Shown: one piece after another, positions 5,837 to 13,746 of the stretch
How the letters are laid out: the number at the start of each line of letters is the position of its first letter
Numbering within the stretch: position 1 is the first letter of the stretch
Source of the DNA: a virus
Virus record (IMG/VR): IMGVR_UViG_3300050821_012676
Span: 1 to 21,512 of that record
Reading direction: 5' to 3' (one strand)
Length of the DNA stretch: 21,512 nucleotides
Position numbers and translations under genes: made by a program
Notes under the pieces: model-generated
Told to the model about the DNA's origin: nothing
The model's database searches: none
What the model saw: the letters and a program-made list of their open reading frames with translations, nothing else

Positions 5837-8587
5837 ATGTCTTCTGTAGTATACGGTATCGGTGGTTTAATAAAAGTCGCTCCTCCAGCACTGACAGGAG
5901 GCGGCGCTCCTCCTGCTAGTTTCGCTGGAATATTAGGGCAGCAATATTTTGATACGTCCCAAAGTCCTTCGGTAGAATATATTTATAACGGTTCTACTTG
6001 GGTAGCAGGCGGAAATAACCCAGCTACTCCGACAGCTCCTGGGATTGTGACCTTGTCAACTTATGCTCAGTTGTCTAACGGTACATCTCCCTCAGGTGCA
6101 TACTCACCTCTTGCAAATGATGTATACACATATGTCAACTCCGTAGCGATTGGGGGATCTCCCGTTGCAACAACAGTAACTCAGGGTATCAGCTTCCTAG
6201 CCACAAACGCTCAAGCAGTGGCTGGCGTTGTATCTACAAACACAGCTTTGATCCCTTCTAACCTTCCTTCTGTATTCGCATCCCCTCCATCCATTGGAAG
6301 CACGCTGCCTGCTCCAGGATCCTTCACGACACTGGCAGCTTCTGGCTTATCATCTCTTAGTGGAAGTGCGACTATTCTTTCTGCTGGAACTGCGATAAAC
6401 ATCGGTAGTGATGCTTCTGCGGACGCAATAAATCTAGGAACTGGAGCAGCTGCAAGAACGATCACAGTGGGTAACGTGACGGGAGCGACTGGCCTTCTAT
6501 TCAAAACTGGCACAGGTAACTTCTCACTAGATGGTGTCGCTGGCTCAACATATACAGTTGGGGCGTCAACAACTACGGGCACAATGACAATCGGGGGAAC
6601 AGCACAAACTGGAACTATTACTCTGGGATCATCTTCAGGTACTAACATTGTGGCAATAGGTGCAGGAGCTGGAGCTACCACTGTTAATATTGCAGGTGGA
6701 ATAACTGGAAATACAGTGTCCATCGGTAACGGTGCAAATACTAGCTCTCAGGTAATCAACATTGCAGATGGCGCATCAGCAGCAAACAGTACAGTCAATA
6801 TCTTGTCAGGAAATGGAAGTGCTGGAACACAAACGCTGAACGTTCTTACTGGAACTAGAGCGGGTGCTCTTAACCTGGCTACTGGCGCAGCTGCTAACGT
6901 GACGATCATCGGGTCAACAACTGGCGCGGCATCAATCAGTATGCTTGTTGGGACTGGTAACTTTTCTCTGGATGGCGCGGCTACCTCAACATATGCAGTT
7001 GGGGCTTCTACGACTACTGGGACGATTACTATCGGTGGTACTGCACAGACTGGAAACTTGGTATTAGGTTCCTCTTCTGGAACGAACGCAGTTCTTATCA
7101 TGAACGGTTCTGGAGCAGGTACACTTAGCCTTGGCGTCGTACAAACAGCTGGTGCGATCAACATGGGTACAGCGATGACAACTGGTACAATTACAGTTGG
7201 CGGTACAGGTGCTCAGACTGGAATCATAGCTATTGCCCCAGGAACAGGTGCTCAAACGATCAATATCGGGCATTCTACAGGTGGTAAGACGATCAATATC
7301 GGAGACGGTGCTGGCGCAAACGTATTGGCAATCGGTTCAAATAACGGGGCTAGCTCTCTTGCTCTGAAGGTTGGAACAGGTAACTTCACATTAGATGGAA
7401 ACGCAGCATCAACATACGCAGTAGGAGCTTCTACTACCACAGGAACAATAACTATCGGTGGTACTGCTCAAACAGGAACCCTGACAGTTGGCTCATCCTC
7501 TGGTACTAATACCATAGCAATAGGCGCTGGAGCTGGTGCTACTGATCTTCAACTAGTGAATGCTCAGCTTGCGGGCTCATGTGAAATCGGTACGGCAATG
7601 ACAACAGGAACTATCCAAGTGGGTGGTACTGGAGGTCATACTGGAACAATGTCTATAGCTCCAGGTACTGGCGCTCAGACACTGAACATCGCAAACTCAA
7701 CAGGCGGTAAAACAGTCGCGATTGCAACAGGTGCGGGTGCGAACGTAGTTTCACTGGGATCCTCTAACGGCGCGAGCTCTCTGACGCTCAAAGCTGGTAC
7801 AGGTAACTTCAGCTTGGATGGTGCAGCAACTACTACCTATGCAGTTGGAGCCTCAACAACAACAGGAACAATCACCGTTGGAGGGACTGCACAAACTGGC
7901 ACACTCACCATAGGTTCCTCTTCAGGCACTAACATCATAGCAATAGGTGCTGGTTCTGGAGCCACTGACCTTCAGTTAGTCAACGTACAGACAGCAGGAT
8001 CTGTTGAGATGGGTACAGCGATGACAACTGGTACAATCCAAATCGGAGGTACTGGAGCTCACACAGGTACGATCTCAATTGCCCCAGGTACTGGAGCCCA
8101 AACTCTTGCAATAGCTAACTCAACTGGTGTTAAGACTATCAACTTTGCTACAGGGGCAGCTGCCAACGTTCTGACCATCGGATCTACAACAGCTTCTTGT
8201 GCAGTGACTCTGCAAGCTGGATCAGGCGCAACAGGGCTGAAGTTCTCATCTGCTGGTAACGTACAGATGGTTCCTGCGACATCAAGCACCGCTGCTGCAA
8301 CGACCTCTGTCACAATGAACAATAGGGTATGTTGCGCTACTTGGACAGGCTTCACAACAGGTGCTGCCTCTACTCTTGATTTGACGATCACAAACAGCAC
8401 GATCTTGACTACCTCATGCATCTTGGGAGCTGTGTCTAACCTGAACGCAAGCACAAACAATGCTCAGATGACATTGGTTGGCATGACTCAAGCTGCTGGT
8501 TCTGTGATCATGCACTTGAAGAACAACGGAGCTGGCGCACTGGGAGCTGGGGATAACATTCTAACAAATATCTGGGTTCTATCTTAA
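5837..8587 (+). CDS. Repetitive tail-fibre-type protein (916 aa)
   Basis: A strong GGAGGT precedes the ATG. Residues 25-70 carry a motif common at the N-terminus of uncultured phage fibres (GILGQQYFDTS, then EYIYNGSTW). Residues about 110-135 contain TVTQGISFLATNAQAVAG. From residue 225 to about 800 the protein consists of Gly/Thr/Ala/Ile repeats, with GTGNFSLDG at residues 225, 372, 513 and 654 and a partial fifth unit near 793. Each unit contains YAVGASTTTGTITIGGTAQ and GSSSGTN, giving a spacing of 141-147 residues. The last 90 residues differ and are probably the distal tip. The composition predicts an elongated beta-structured trimer. It heads the fibre operon and very likely contributes to host recognition. 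The family is recognised only in general terms. Confidence 0.8.
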   Translation: MSSVVYGIGGLIKVAPPALTGGGAPPASFAGILGQQYFDTSQSPSVEYIYNGSTWVAGGNNPATPTAPGIVTLSTYAQLSNGTSPSGAYSPLANDVYTYVNSVAIGGSPVATTVTQGISFLATNAQAVAGVVSTNTALIPSNLPSVFASPPSIGSTLPAPGSFTTLAASGLSSLSGSATILSAGTAINIGSDASADAINLGTGAAARTITVGNVTGATGLLFKTGTGNFSLDGVAGSTYTVGASTTTGTMTIGGTAQTGTITLGSSSGTNIVAIGAGAGATTVNIAGGITGNTVSIGNGANTSSQVINIADGASAANSTVNILSGNGSAGTQTLNVLTGTRAGALNLATGAAANVTIIGSTTGAASISMLVGTGNFSLDGAATSTYAVGASTTTGTITIGGTAQTGNLVLGSSSGTNAVLIMNGSGAGTLSLGVVQTAGAINMGTAMTTGTITVGGTGAQTGIIAIAPGTGAQTINIGHSTGGKTINIGDGAGANVLAIGSNNGASSLALKVGTGNFTLDGNAASTYAVGASTTTGTITIGGTAQTGTLTVGSSSGTNTIAIGAGAGATDLQLVNAQLAGSCEIGTAMTTGTIQVGGTGGHTGTMSIAPGTGAQTLNIANSTGGKTVAIATGAGANVVSLGSSNGASSLTLKAGTGNFSLDGAATTTYAVGASTTTGTITVGGTAQTGTLTIGSSSGTNIIAIGAGSGATDLQLVNVQTAGSVEMGTAMTTGTIQIGGTGAHTGTISIAPGTGAQTLAIANSTGVKTINFATGAAANVLTIGSTTASCAVTLQAGSGATGLKFSSAGNVQMVPATSSTAAATTSVTMNNRVCCATWTGFTTGAASTLDLTITNSTILTTSCILGAVSNLNASTNNAQMTLVGMTQAAGSVIMHLKNNGAGALGAGDNILTNIWVLS
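6509..8204 (+). repeat. Tandem coding repeats inside the 916-aa fibre gene
   Basis: Four units begin at 6509, 6950, 7373 and 7796, with spacings of 441, 423 and 423 bp, all multiples of three. The peptides are nearly identical in their central part, but the DNA differs at many third codon positions (for example, GGT ACT GCA versus GGA ACA GCA for the same residues). The duplications are therefore old and kept by selection on the protein, not recent copy errors. Confidence 0.85.
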
Positions 8588-8602
8588 AATCTTGAGTATA
8601 AC

Positions 8603-8638
8603 ATGGCTGTCAACGTATAAATTTACTATGACAGCCAT
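8603..8638. other. Intergenic inverted repeat (10-bp stem)
   Basis: ATGGCTGTCA and TGACAGCCAT are exact reverse complements separated by 16 bases, in the gap after the fibre gene. No U-run follows on either strand, so it is not a typical intrinsic terminator. It may act as an RNA-processing or mRNA-stabilising hairpin at the fibre transcript end, or as an operator. Confidence 0.5.
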
Positions 8639-8659
8639 AATACACAAAAGGAAGCGGAT

Positions 8660-8878
8660 ATGGACGAAAGCACACCAGAGCTAGAAACAGTTACTCTCGA
8701 AGTGAAGATGGGAGAGGTAAGTTACAAATTCATCTGCCCAACAAGTGCTCCACTTGGAGAGATCCACGATGTACTGACCAGGTTAAAGACCTACATCGTT
8801 GATCGAATAAGGCAAGCTGATATTCCAGAATTCAAAAAAGCAGAAGACGAAATTAGTGTCTTACCAGTCGAGGATTAA
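8660..8878 (+). CDS. Small acidic hypothetical protein (72 aa)
   Basis: AAGGAAG precedes the ATG. The product is soluble and acidic, with a beta-like N-terminal half (ETVTLEVKMGEVSYKFICPT) and a helical second half (EIHDVLTRLKTYIVDRI). It overlaps nothing and ends directly before the next gene (TAA then ATG), so it is part of the fibre operon. No family is recognised. A chaperone or accessory role for neighbouring fibres is conceivable from the size and position, but the sequence does not show it. Confidence 0.6.
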   Translation: MDESTPELETVTLEVKMGEVSYKFICPTSAPLGEIHDVLTRLKTYIVDRIRQADIPEFKKAEDEISVLPVED

Positions 8879-9202
8879 ATGTCTACAGGCGCAAGAGTCG
8901 GATTTGATGTTGAGAGAGTTCTAGCTGGTCCCTTTTCAGGGATAGCTCAGACCATCGGCAGTGCGATCACAAAAAACCCTGTGATTATCGTTTTTGATAA
9001 CCAATCTACTGTTAGCGTTGCTCTTTCTGTAGATGGAACAAACACATTTAAAACGTTGGTCTCAGGAGAGGCTTTCGTCCTAGATTTGAGAGCAAACATT
9101 GGTAAGGCTCCAAATTATACAGTGGACTTAGGTACTCAATTCTTTGGGACGGGCACTGGTGGAACGGGCAATATGACAGTTGCTATTTTCTACTCATTTT
9201 AA
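8879..9202 (+). CDS. Small virion or decoration-type protein (107 aa)
   Basis: The start follows the upstream TAA directly and has GAGGA as ribosome binding site. The central core IIVFDNQSTVSVALSVDGT with SGEAFVLDLRAN and GTQFFGTG is a recurring pattern in small structural proteins of uncultured tailed phages, compatible with a beta-sandwich. The C-terminus (NMTVAIFYSF) ends in a strand. It lies inside the fibre operon. Structural assignment is by resemblance and context, and the exact site in the particle is unknown. Confidence 0.65.
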   Translation: MSTGARVGFDVERVLAGPFSGIAQTIGSAITKNPVIIVFDNQSTVSVALSVDGTNTFKTLVSGEAFVLDLRANIGKAPNYTVDLGTQFFGTGTGGTGNMTVAIFYSF

Positions 9203-9218
9203 CATCTAGAGGTGTCAG

Positions 9219-9788
9219 TTGAGCCAGATATATAAGAGTGGTAGCGGAGGGGGTCCTCCTTCAGGGATTCAATTAACTCCCGATGTAGGCGGTGCTGTAG
9301 TCCCAACAGCTGGCAATATTAATGTCTTCTCCAACACAAGCAGTATCAATACCACAAATGGTATACAGACGGTCAAAAATGCGACCAGTGAGTTAGATAT
9401 CCAGCTTACAAATAGAGCAGTTGGAACAGCTAGCACTACTGGCGGGGCTTCTACAAACCTGATCACATTAGCACTTGGAACAACTCCTGGCGTTTATACC
9501 TTTGATATCACTATAGCAGCTTTTGCAAAGACAGGGGTTGGCGCTCCTGCTGGTGCTGGCTATACGATTGTTGGGGGAGCTAGAACTACTGGTGCAGCTG
9601 CTGTGCTTATCCCTACTCAAGTAGTGGATCACTTCGAAGAGACGGTGCTACAAGGGCCTCCTCAACCAACAGCTGTTTTGGCGGTGAGTGGAAATAATGC
9701 TGTGGTCACTGTGACAGGAATTACCGATGGAGCAGCAGGTTTTGTGATCGATTGGCAAGGAACCTTAAATTACACATTTGCATCTTAG
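9219..9788 (+). CDS. Tail-fibre-associated protein (189 aa), TTG start
   Basis: The frame has no suitable ATG near its beginning. TTG at 9219 is supported by AGAGGTG ending six bases before it, and it gives an N-terminus (MSQIYKSGSGGGPPSG) typical of short phage fibre proteins. The rest is beta-rich and low in charge, with a region (ANTSSINTTNGI-like, residues about 33-50) followed by a jelly-roll-like C-terminal half ending in DWQGTLNYTF. It sits between other fibre genes. It is probably a trimeric fibre or tip component; no enzyme residues are visible. Confidence 0.65.
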   Translation: MSQIYKSGSGGGPPSGIQLTPDVGGAVVPTAGNINVFSNTSSINTTNGIQTVKNATSELDIQLTNRAVGTASTTGGASTNLITLALGTTPGVYTFDITIAAFAKTGVGAPAGAGYTIVGGARTTGAAAVLIPTQVVDHFEETVLQGPPQPTAVLAVSGNNAVVTVTGITDGAAGFVIDWQGTLNYTFAS

Positions 9789-9798
9789 GAGTTAACTC

Positions 9799-10635
9799 AT
9801 GCCAGGCTTTGATAGTGGATCTACAATGTACGCCCTCAATGTGGATTTCACAGGTAATTCACTTACAGCGGGTACTCCTCAAGTAACTGTGAATGGTCAG
9901 CTCTTAATTGGGTCTGGAGCTCTTCCAAATATAAAAGTCGGAACGCTGACATCTCCCAACGGAACGATCCAGATTGGATACTCTTCCCCTAACATCACTC
10001 TAGATACGACAGGTGGACAGGCAGCTACCAAATTCACAGTACAAACTACAACTGCAACAGGGGTTAATCCTGTAGTTCCAGATGCCACAGGTAATGTCAC
10101 AGTCTCTAGCGGCCAATTTGCGACAGGAACGTTTGGAACACGTGTGGTGACGATCAATAGTCCTGCACCTAATGAATTTGATATAGACTTGCAGATTTCA
10201 TCAGCTGTTGCCTCTACTCTAATCACAAAGAATGGTATTTGCCACTTCAACTCTGCTGACTTCACAGTAGATGCAAATGGATTCGTTTCTTCCAATGGTA
10301 ACACTGTCAACTGGCAGACAATTACAGCCAACCAGACACTTGTTAAGAACAACGGTTACATGTGCATATCTGCTGGAGGGAATCTCTCGTTAGCGCTCCC
10401 AACAACAGCAAGTTCCACTATCGGTGATATCATAGAAGTGACATTGGATGGCGCCACCTCTTGGACTATAACACAGGCGGCTAGTCAGCAAATACGATTC
10501 AGTGGATCCCAGACCACAGCGGGAACAGGTGGATCTTTAGCATCAACTGCTGTAGGAGACACAATTAAATTAGTGTACCAGGCAACTGGACGCTGGAATG
10601 TGATTAGTTCTATAGGAAACCTGACCGTAACTTAA
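9799..10635 (+). CDS. Tail-fibre protein (278 aa)
   Basis: TAGGAG precedes the ATG. The N-terminal half (residues 1-70) contains VNGQLLIGSGALPNIKVGTL and TIQIGYSSPNITL, typical of repeated phage fibre modules. The C-terminal 90 residues (ISAGGNLSLALPTTASSTIG to GRWNVISSIG) form a module often seen at the end of fibre proteins in uncultured phages, probably a beta-sandwich with exposed loops. It lies directly before the beta-helix spike gene. A receptor-binding or adaptor role is likely from family style and position. Confidence 0.7.
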   Translation: MPGFDSGSTMYALNVDFTGNSLTAGTPQVTVNGQLLIGSGALPNIKVGTLTSPNGTIQIGYSSPNITLDTTGGQAATKFTVQTTTATGVNPVVPDATGNVTVSSGQFATGTFGTRVVTINSPAPNEFDIDLQISSAVASTLITKNGICHFNSADFTVDANGFVSSNGNTVNWQTITANQTLVKNNGYMCISAGGNLSLALPTTASSTIGDIIEVTLDGATSWTITQAASQQIRFSGSQTTAGTGGSLASTAVGDTIKLVYQATGRWNVISSIGNLTVT

Positions 10636-10645
10636 AAGGAAAAAC

Positions 10646-11929
10646 ATGTCAAAACAGCAGTTAGGAACCAACACCTTTACTACGGCTAAGTGGATAGTCT
10701 CTCCAACAGCTTCCGACGGGACACACACTACGATTGCAGGAGCTCTTGCTGCTGCTAGTTCAGGTGATACAATCTTCATCCGCCCTGGAACGTACACAGA
10801 AAACCCTACTCTGGTTGCTGGAGTCAATCTTGCAGCCTTTCAATGCGATTATCTGGGGCATGTGATTATTAATGGGACATGCACTCTTACGACTGCGGGA
10901 GCGGTTGTTATAACTGGAATACAGCTCAAAACTAATTCAGCAGCTCTACTAGCTGTCACTGGCTCTGCTGCTTCAGTAGTAACACTACAAAACTGTTATC
11001 TAAACTGTGTGAATAACACTGGGATAACGTTCTCCAGTTCTAGCGGCAGCTCTGGAATAACTTTAAACAATTGTTCTGGCGATGTGGCAACAACTGGAAT
11101 AACTCTATTCTCTCATTCTAGCGCTGGTTTACTCATTTTTAACTACTGTATATTCACCAATACAGGGTCTTCCACAACAGCTAGCACGGTTTCTGCCGGA
11201 ACCATGACAACTTTTTCAAGTTCGTTCAATACTCTTATTACAACGTCTGGAACGGGAGCTTTGTCATCGCAATCGACCACATTCGGTAATGCTGTCAATG
11301 GTATATCTGTGACTCTTGGAGGAACTGGATCCAATGGATCAAACTACGATAACTATTCAAGTGGGAGTGCATCCTGTGTGTCTGTGGGAACAGGAGCCAC
11401 TGCAAACATTACAAATGCAGTTATAGCATCCTCCAATACAAACTCTATAGCAGGCGCGGGCACAGTATCTTACGGGGATCTAATTTTTACTGGATCAAGT
11501 AAAACTATAGGCACTACCACTCAAACAAACTATAACACATCAACCTTCACTCCAGTGGTGAATTTCGGCGGTGCAACAACTGGCATTACATATACTACTC
11601 AGACTGGAAAATATAGGAGAAATGGAGACACGGTCTTCTTCCAAATAGCAATCCAGTTGAGCAGTAAAGGAAGCGCAACAGGAGTCGCTACAATAACTGG
11701 ACTTCCATTTACCTCTTCATCCGTCCCATCAGTTTATGACTTTATAGGAGATGTAGTAACCATTACTTCGCCAGCATTGACAACTTATTTCTTTTTCGAT
11801 CTTTCCTCAGGTGCTTCCACATTGTCAATATATGCTGCGGCTGCTCAGGCTGGGGGAGCTACTCAACTTGCGGATACGAATTTTGCTAATGGAACAATCC
11901 TTAGGGTTCAAGGAACGTACTTCATCTAG
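10646..11929 (+). CDS. Beta-helix tail spike with C-terminal tip domain (427 aa)
   Basis: AAAGGA precedes the ATG. Residues about 25-55 (THTTIAGALAAASSGDTIFI then RPGTYTE) are the entry motif of pectate-lyase-like right-handed beta-helices. Residues 55-290 contain repeated short strands with asparagine/threonine turns (ITLNNCS, VVTLQNCY). From residue 300 (FTPVVNFGGATTGITYTTQ, then GKYRRNGDTVFF) the protein matches a C-terminal tip domain found in many phage fibres, with ATITGLPF following. It is probably a trimeric receptor-binding spike that may also bind or cleave host polysaccharide, but no catalytic residues can be assigned. Its TAG stop is interlocked with the opposing gene's stop. Confidence 0.75.
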   Translation: MSKQQLGTNTFTTAKWIVSPTASDGTHTTIAGALAAASSGDTIFIRPGTYTENPTLVAGVNLAAFQCDYLGHVIINGTCTLTTAGAVVITGIQLKTNSAALLAVTGSAASVVTLQNCYLNCVNNTGITFSSSSGSSGITLNNCSGDVATTGITLFSHSSAGLLIFNYCIFTNTGSSTTASTVSAGTMTTFSSSFNTLITTSGTGALSSQSTTFGNAVNGISVTLGGTGSNGSNYDNYSSGSASCVSVGTGATANITNAVIASSNTNSIAGAGTVSYGDLIFTGSSKTIGTTTQTNYNTSTFTPVVNFGGATTGITYTTQTGKYRRNGDTVFFQIAIQLSSKGSATGVATITGLPFTSSSVPSVYDFIGDVVTITSPALTTYFFFDLSSGASTLSIYAAAAQAGGATQLADTNFANGTILRVQGTYFI

Positions 11930-12216
11930 TTATTGCAAGACTCTGAGTAGTACTCAGCTTCCTTAGGTAAAACTACCACATCCTTGGTCACTGTGCGCCA
12001 GCAATACTCGCGCTCATGCCAAATGGCATAGAAGTAGAAACCATTGCTCAAAATGAGATTGTGAGATCCATCCTCTGGCCTTCCATCTTTAAAAAGGCTT
12101 TTCCATTCACACATTTCATTACAATGGATGGCAAGCTCCACATCGGGGGCATTATCCATGTTTCTCAGCAGAGTGCATCCATGGCACATGCAAATTGCCA
12201 GTATACTATTAATCAT
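11926..12216 (-). CDS. Uncharacterised cysteine-rich protein (96 aa)
   Basis: GAGGA lies just before the ATG. The product has seven cysteines. Its short hydrophobic N-terminus (MINSILAICMCHGCTLL) could be a membrane anchor or a signal-like segment but lacks a basic start. Aromatic motifs (GFYFYAIWHEREYCWRTV) fill the middle. It is not recognised. It converges on the spike gene, and the two TAG stops share the palindrome CTAG. It is transcribed separately from the minus-strand genes beyond 12387, because a plus-strand lipoprotein gene lies between. Confidence 0.5.
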   Translation of the reverse strand: MINSILAICMCHGCTLLRNMDNAPDVELAIHCNEMCEWKSLFKDGRPEDGSHNLILSNGFYFYAIWHEREYCWRTVTKDVVVLPKEAEYYSESCNN

Positions 12217-12252
12217 AAATCCTCATAATGAAGTTTTTAACCAGGAATTTAT

Positions 12253-12405
12253 ATGAGATACGTTACATTGCTCTTCCTTCTCTCAGCATGTTCTCCACAG
12301 TCAGTACTGATGGTTGAGGACCTGATCGAGGGGGAAGTAAAAGTACTGGAACACGTTGTAGAGGACGAAATGGGCGTTCCTCATCCTCAAAGTTCATCAA
12401 AATAA
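12253..12405 (+). CDS. Small lipoprotein (50 aa)
   Basis: AGGA lies six bases before the ATG. The N-terminus MRYVTLLFLLSAC is a short lipoprotein signal peptide with an LSAC lipobox, so cleavage and lipidation would occur at Cys13. The mature part is acidic and helical (DLIEGEVKVLEHVVEDEMG). Similar mini-lipoproteins with an IEGE-VE-VxEDE helix occur in uncultured podovirus-like phages. An outer-membrane spanin-like role in lysis is possible, but no partner is proved. It overlaps the end of the opposing DUF551-like gene by 19 bp. Confidence 0.6.
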   Translation: MRYVTLLFLLSACSPQSVLMVEDLIEGEVKVLEHVVEDEMGVPHPQSSSK

Positions 12406-12599
12406 CACCAGTAACTCACATTTGTAAGGTCGTGGGGCATATAACACTTATATGGCACCCACTTACCTGTAAATCCTACGTATTGTGCTATGCAGTAAAG
12501 GTAGGTTGCAGATGCCCTCTTATCGATATACTGAACCAGAACTGGGATACTTTCTTCTGGGAGCCTATCATTAGTCCTGACCCATACATTCGAAGCCAC
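12387..12599 (-). CDS. DUF551-like protein (70 aa), GTG start
   Basis: The N-terminus WVRTNDRLPEESIPVLVQYI matches the conserved DUF551 opening (W-x-x-x-x-x-RLP-x-x-x-x-x-VLV). The family's usual HWMPLP end is replaced by VSYWCYFDEL. The GTG start has AAAGG upstream and follows the 29-residue gene's TAG with one base between, so translation is probably coupled. DUF551 proteins are frequent small phage and prophage products of unknown function. The gene ends inside the opposing lipoprotein gene. Confidence 0.65.
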   Translation of the reverse strand: MASNVWVRTNDRLPEESIPVLVQYIDKRASATYLYCIAQYVGFTGKWVPYKCYMPHDLTNVSYWCYFDEL

Positions 12600-12600
12600 T

Positions 12601-12690
12601 CTATACCTTTCCTCTGATGATCTTTACAAATCCATCTATGATAACAACAAAAATGAATAGGTTAAAGACCACCCAAAATGAGTCACTCAT
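12601..12690 (-). CDS. Single-span membrane mini-protein (29 aa)
   Basis: A good ribosome binding site (GGAGGAA) precedes the ATG by six bases. The product is one transmembrane helix (FWVVFNLFIFVVIIDGFV) with a basic C-terminus (KIIRGKV). It is transcribed between the 18-residue gene and the DUF551-like gene with no useful gaps, as in a minus-strand operon. Many phages encode such peptides; the function is unknown. Confidence 0.5.
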   Translation of the reverse strand: MSDSFWVVFNLFIFVVIIDGFVKIIRGKV

Positions 12691-12693
12691 TTT

Positions 12694-12750
12694 CTATTCC
12701 TCCAATCCAATGATAGCTATCAACATCAATATAAACTGACCCCAGTCCAT
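12694..12750 (-). CDS. Possible 18-aa hydrophobic peptide
   Basis: AAGGA at the end of the 252-residue gene lies eight bases before the ATG. The peptide is MDWGQFILMLIAIIGLEE, a short hydrophobic segment with acidic end residues. Its end carries the ribosome binding site of the following 29-residue gene. It may be a real membrane peptide or only a leader that couples translation of its neighbours. Confidence 0.35.
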   Translation of the reverse strand: MDWGQFILMLIAIIGLEE

Positions 12751-12753
12751 AAC

Positions 12754-13512
12754 TTATTCCTTGTTGGCTCTGACCCAAGCATCTGTAATATAATCACTGA
12801 TTGCCTTAGCGTCATCTTTCATGTGTTCCCAGTTCTCTTGCGTTAGATCTGAGAGGAAGGAAACCGCGTGATCCATGGCATTGCCATAGTCTCCAGCTGC
12901 TGCATATCCAGCGGTTAATAGAGCTTCCGTTGTTTGCGTAGACAGGTGCTCTGCATTCCTTTCTCTCCAAGTATCTCGGTAAGCTTCCCATGCGCTGTCA
13001 TTATTTTCAAATATTCCAAGTACACGTCCGTGTGTTTTAAACACAAAATTAGCTCTTTCTAAACCTACCACTGAACGGGAGCTTGCAGCGGAAAATCCTT
13101 TACATGTTGTTGGCAGAACAGATTCTGCAACAGATACATCTCTAGAGATTCTTGGTGCTGGACCTGCGACATCTCTAGATCTACCTTCGGTCAGGGCAAG
13201 AGTGGCTCTTCGTTCTACTGCATCTATTGGGGGTATGAATGGGTTTCTTAAAAGAAAGGCTCTCACGGGGGGGATATTCATAACCGTATCTGCAACGGTT
13301 CTAACAAAACTGATCTGGCATCTTTGGAAAAACCCAAACAGTCCTGAAAAGGTGAAATCTAAAAAGTGCCCACCTCCGACGATAACGTTATTTACTCTAT
13401 CAAAATTATTAGCGACAACTGCTACTCCAGTTGCTGCCATTGCTACTGCTGCTGTTTGTGGCGTGAAATGACCACTTCCGACTATGACTCTTCCTACACT
13501 ATCTAAGCTCAT
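12754..13512 (-). CDS. Unidentified 252-aa protein with internal N-terminal repeat
   Basis: Residues about 5-14 (SVGRVIVGSGHF) and about 39-50 (RVNNVIVGGGHF) repeat the same motif, separated by an Ala/Val-rich hydrophobic stretch (AAVAMAATGVAVVANN). The middle is arginine-rich and low in structure (residues 95-135). The last 100 residues are helical and charged (DSAWEAYRDTWRERNAEH). No known catalytic motif is seen. It is the first gene of a minus-strand group that includes membrane peptides and the DUF551-like gene, and its start uses the AGGAATACAAACA leader. It could be a membrane-associated moron-type protein. The function is not known. Confidence 0.6.
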   Translation of the reverse strand: MSLDSVGRVIVGSGHFTPQTAAVAMAATGVAVVANNFDRVNNVIVGGGHFLDFTFSGLFGFFQRCQISFVRTVADTVMNIPPVRAFLLRNPFIPPIDAVERRATLALTEGRSRDVAGPAPRISRDVSVAESVLPTTCKGFSAASSRSVVGLERANFVFKTHGRVLGIFENNDSAWEAYRDTWRERNAEHLSTQTTEALLTAGYAAAGDYGNAMDHAVSFLSDLTQENWEHMKDDAKAISDYITDAWVRANKE

Positions 13513-13525
13513 TGTTTGTATTCCT
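13513..13525 (-). promoter_or_regulatory. Start-codon leader AGGAATACAAACA of the 252-aa gene
   Basis: On the minus strand AGGAATACAAACA runs directly into the ATG at 13512. It includes the Shine-Dalgarno AGGA with a nine-base spacer. The same 13 bases precede the ATG at 19263 on the plus strand and occur again at 16059-16071. Sharing beyond the Shine-Dalgarno suggests a common translational or transcriptional control element. Confidence 0.5.
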
Positions 13526-13643
13526 GTTGTAGATTGCTTGTGTGCAAGTTTATCTTACATATTCACGATATTTTCAAGAATGCTAAATATATTTTACATA
13601 ATTACATAAGTAGAGTATATTTTAATCCCCTTACAAGGTATTT

Positions 13644-13736
13644 ATGGAATTTACGATGACAGCCGCGACCTGCGCTATTTTGTTCTCAATAGTCACTTAT
13701 ATGATCCTTTGGGTGATCATAAGAAGAGAATTCTGA
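13644..13736 (+). CDS. Single-span membrane mini-protein (30 aa)
   Basis: AAGGT lies upstream of the ATG. The product MEFTMTAATCAILFSIVTYM continues with ILWVII and ends RREF: one membrane helix followed by a positive cytoplasmic tail. It is transcribed divergently from the 252-residue gene across an AT-rich 131-bp region (13513-13643) that probably contains both promoters. The function is unknown. Confidence 0.45.
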   Translation: MEFTMTAATCAILFSIVTYMILWVIIRREF

Positions 13737-13746
13737 GTGGCTAGAC

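Noticed and set aside
6211-8460. Long minus-strand open frames (138-170 codons) opposite the repetitive fibre gene
   Set aside because: They are rich in V, A and P, repeat with the same period as the plus-strand gene, and have no ribosome binding sites. They arise from the codon pattern of Gly/Thr/Ala repeats.
9897-10352. Minus-strand frame of 151 codons opposite the fibre gene
   Set aside because: No ribosome binding site, a composition typical of antisense shadows, and a well-supported plus-strand gene in the same place.
13202-13471. Plus-strand frame of 89 codons opposite the 252-aa gene
   Set aside because: It has no ribosome binding site. The minus-strand frame is longer, has the leader motif and an internal repeat, and fits the operon.
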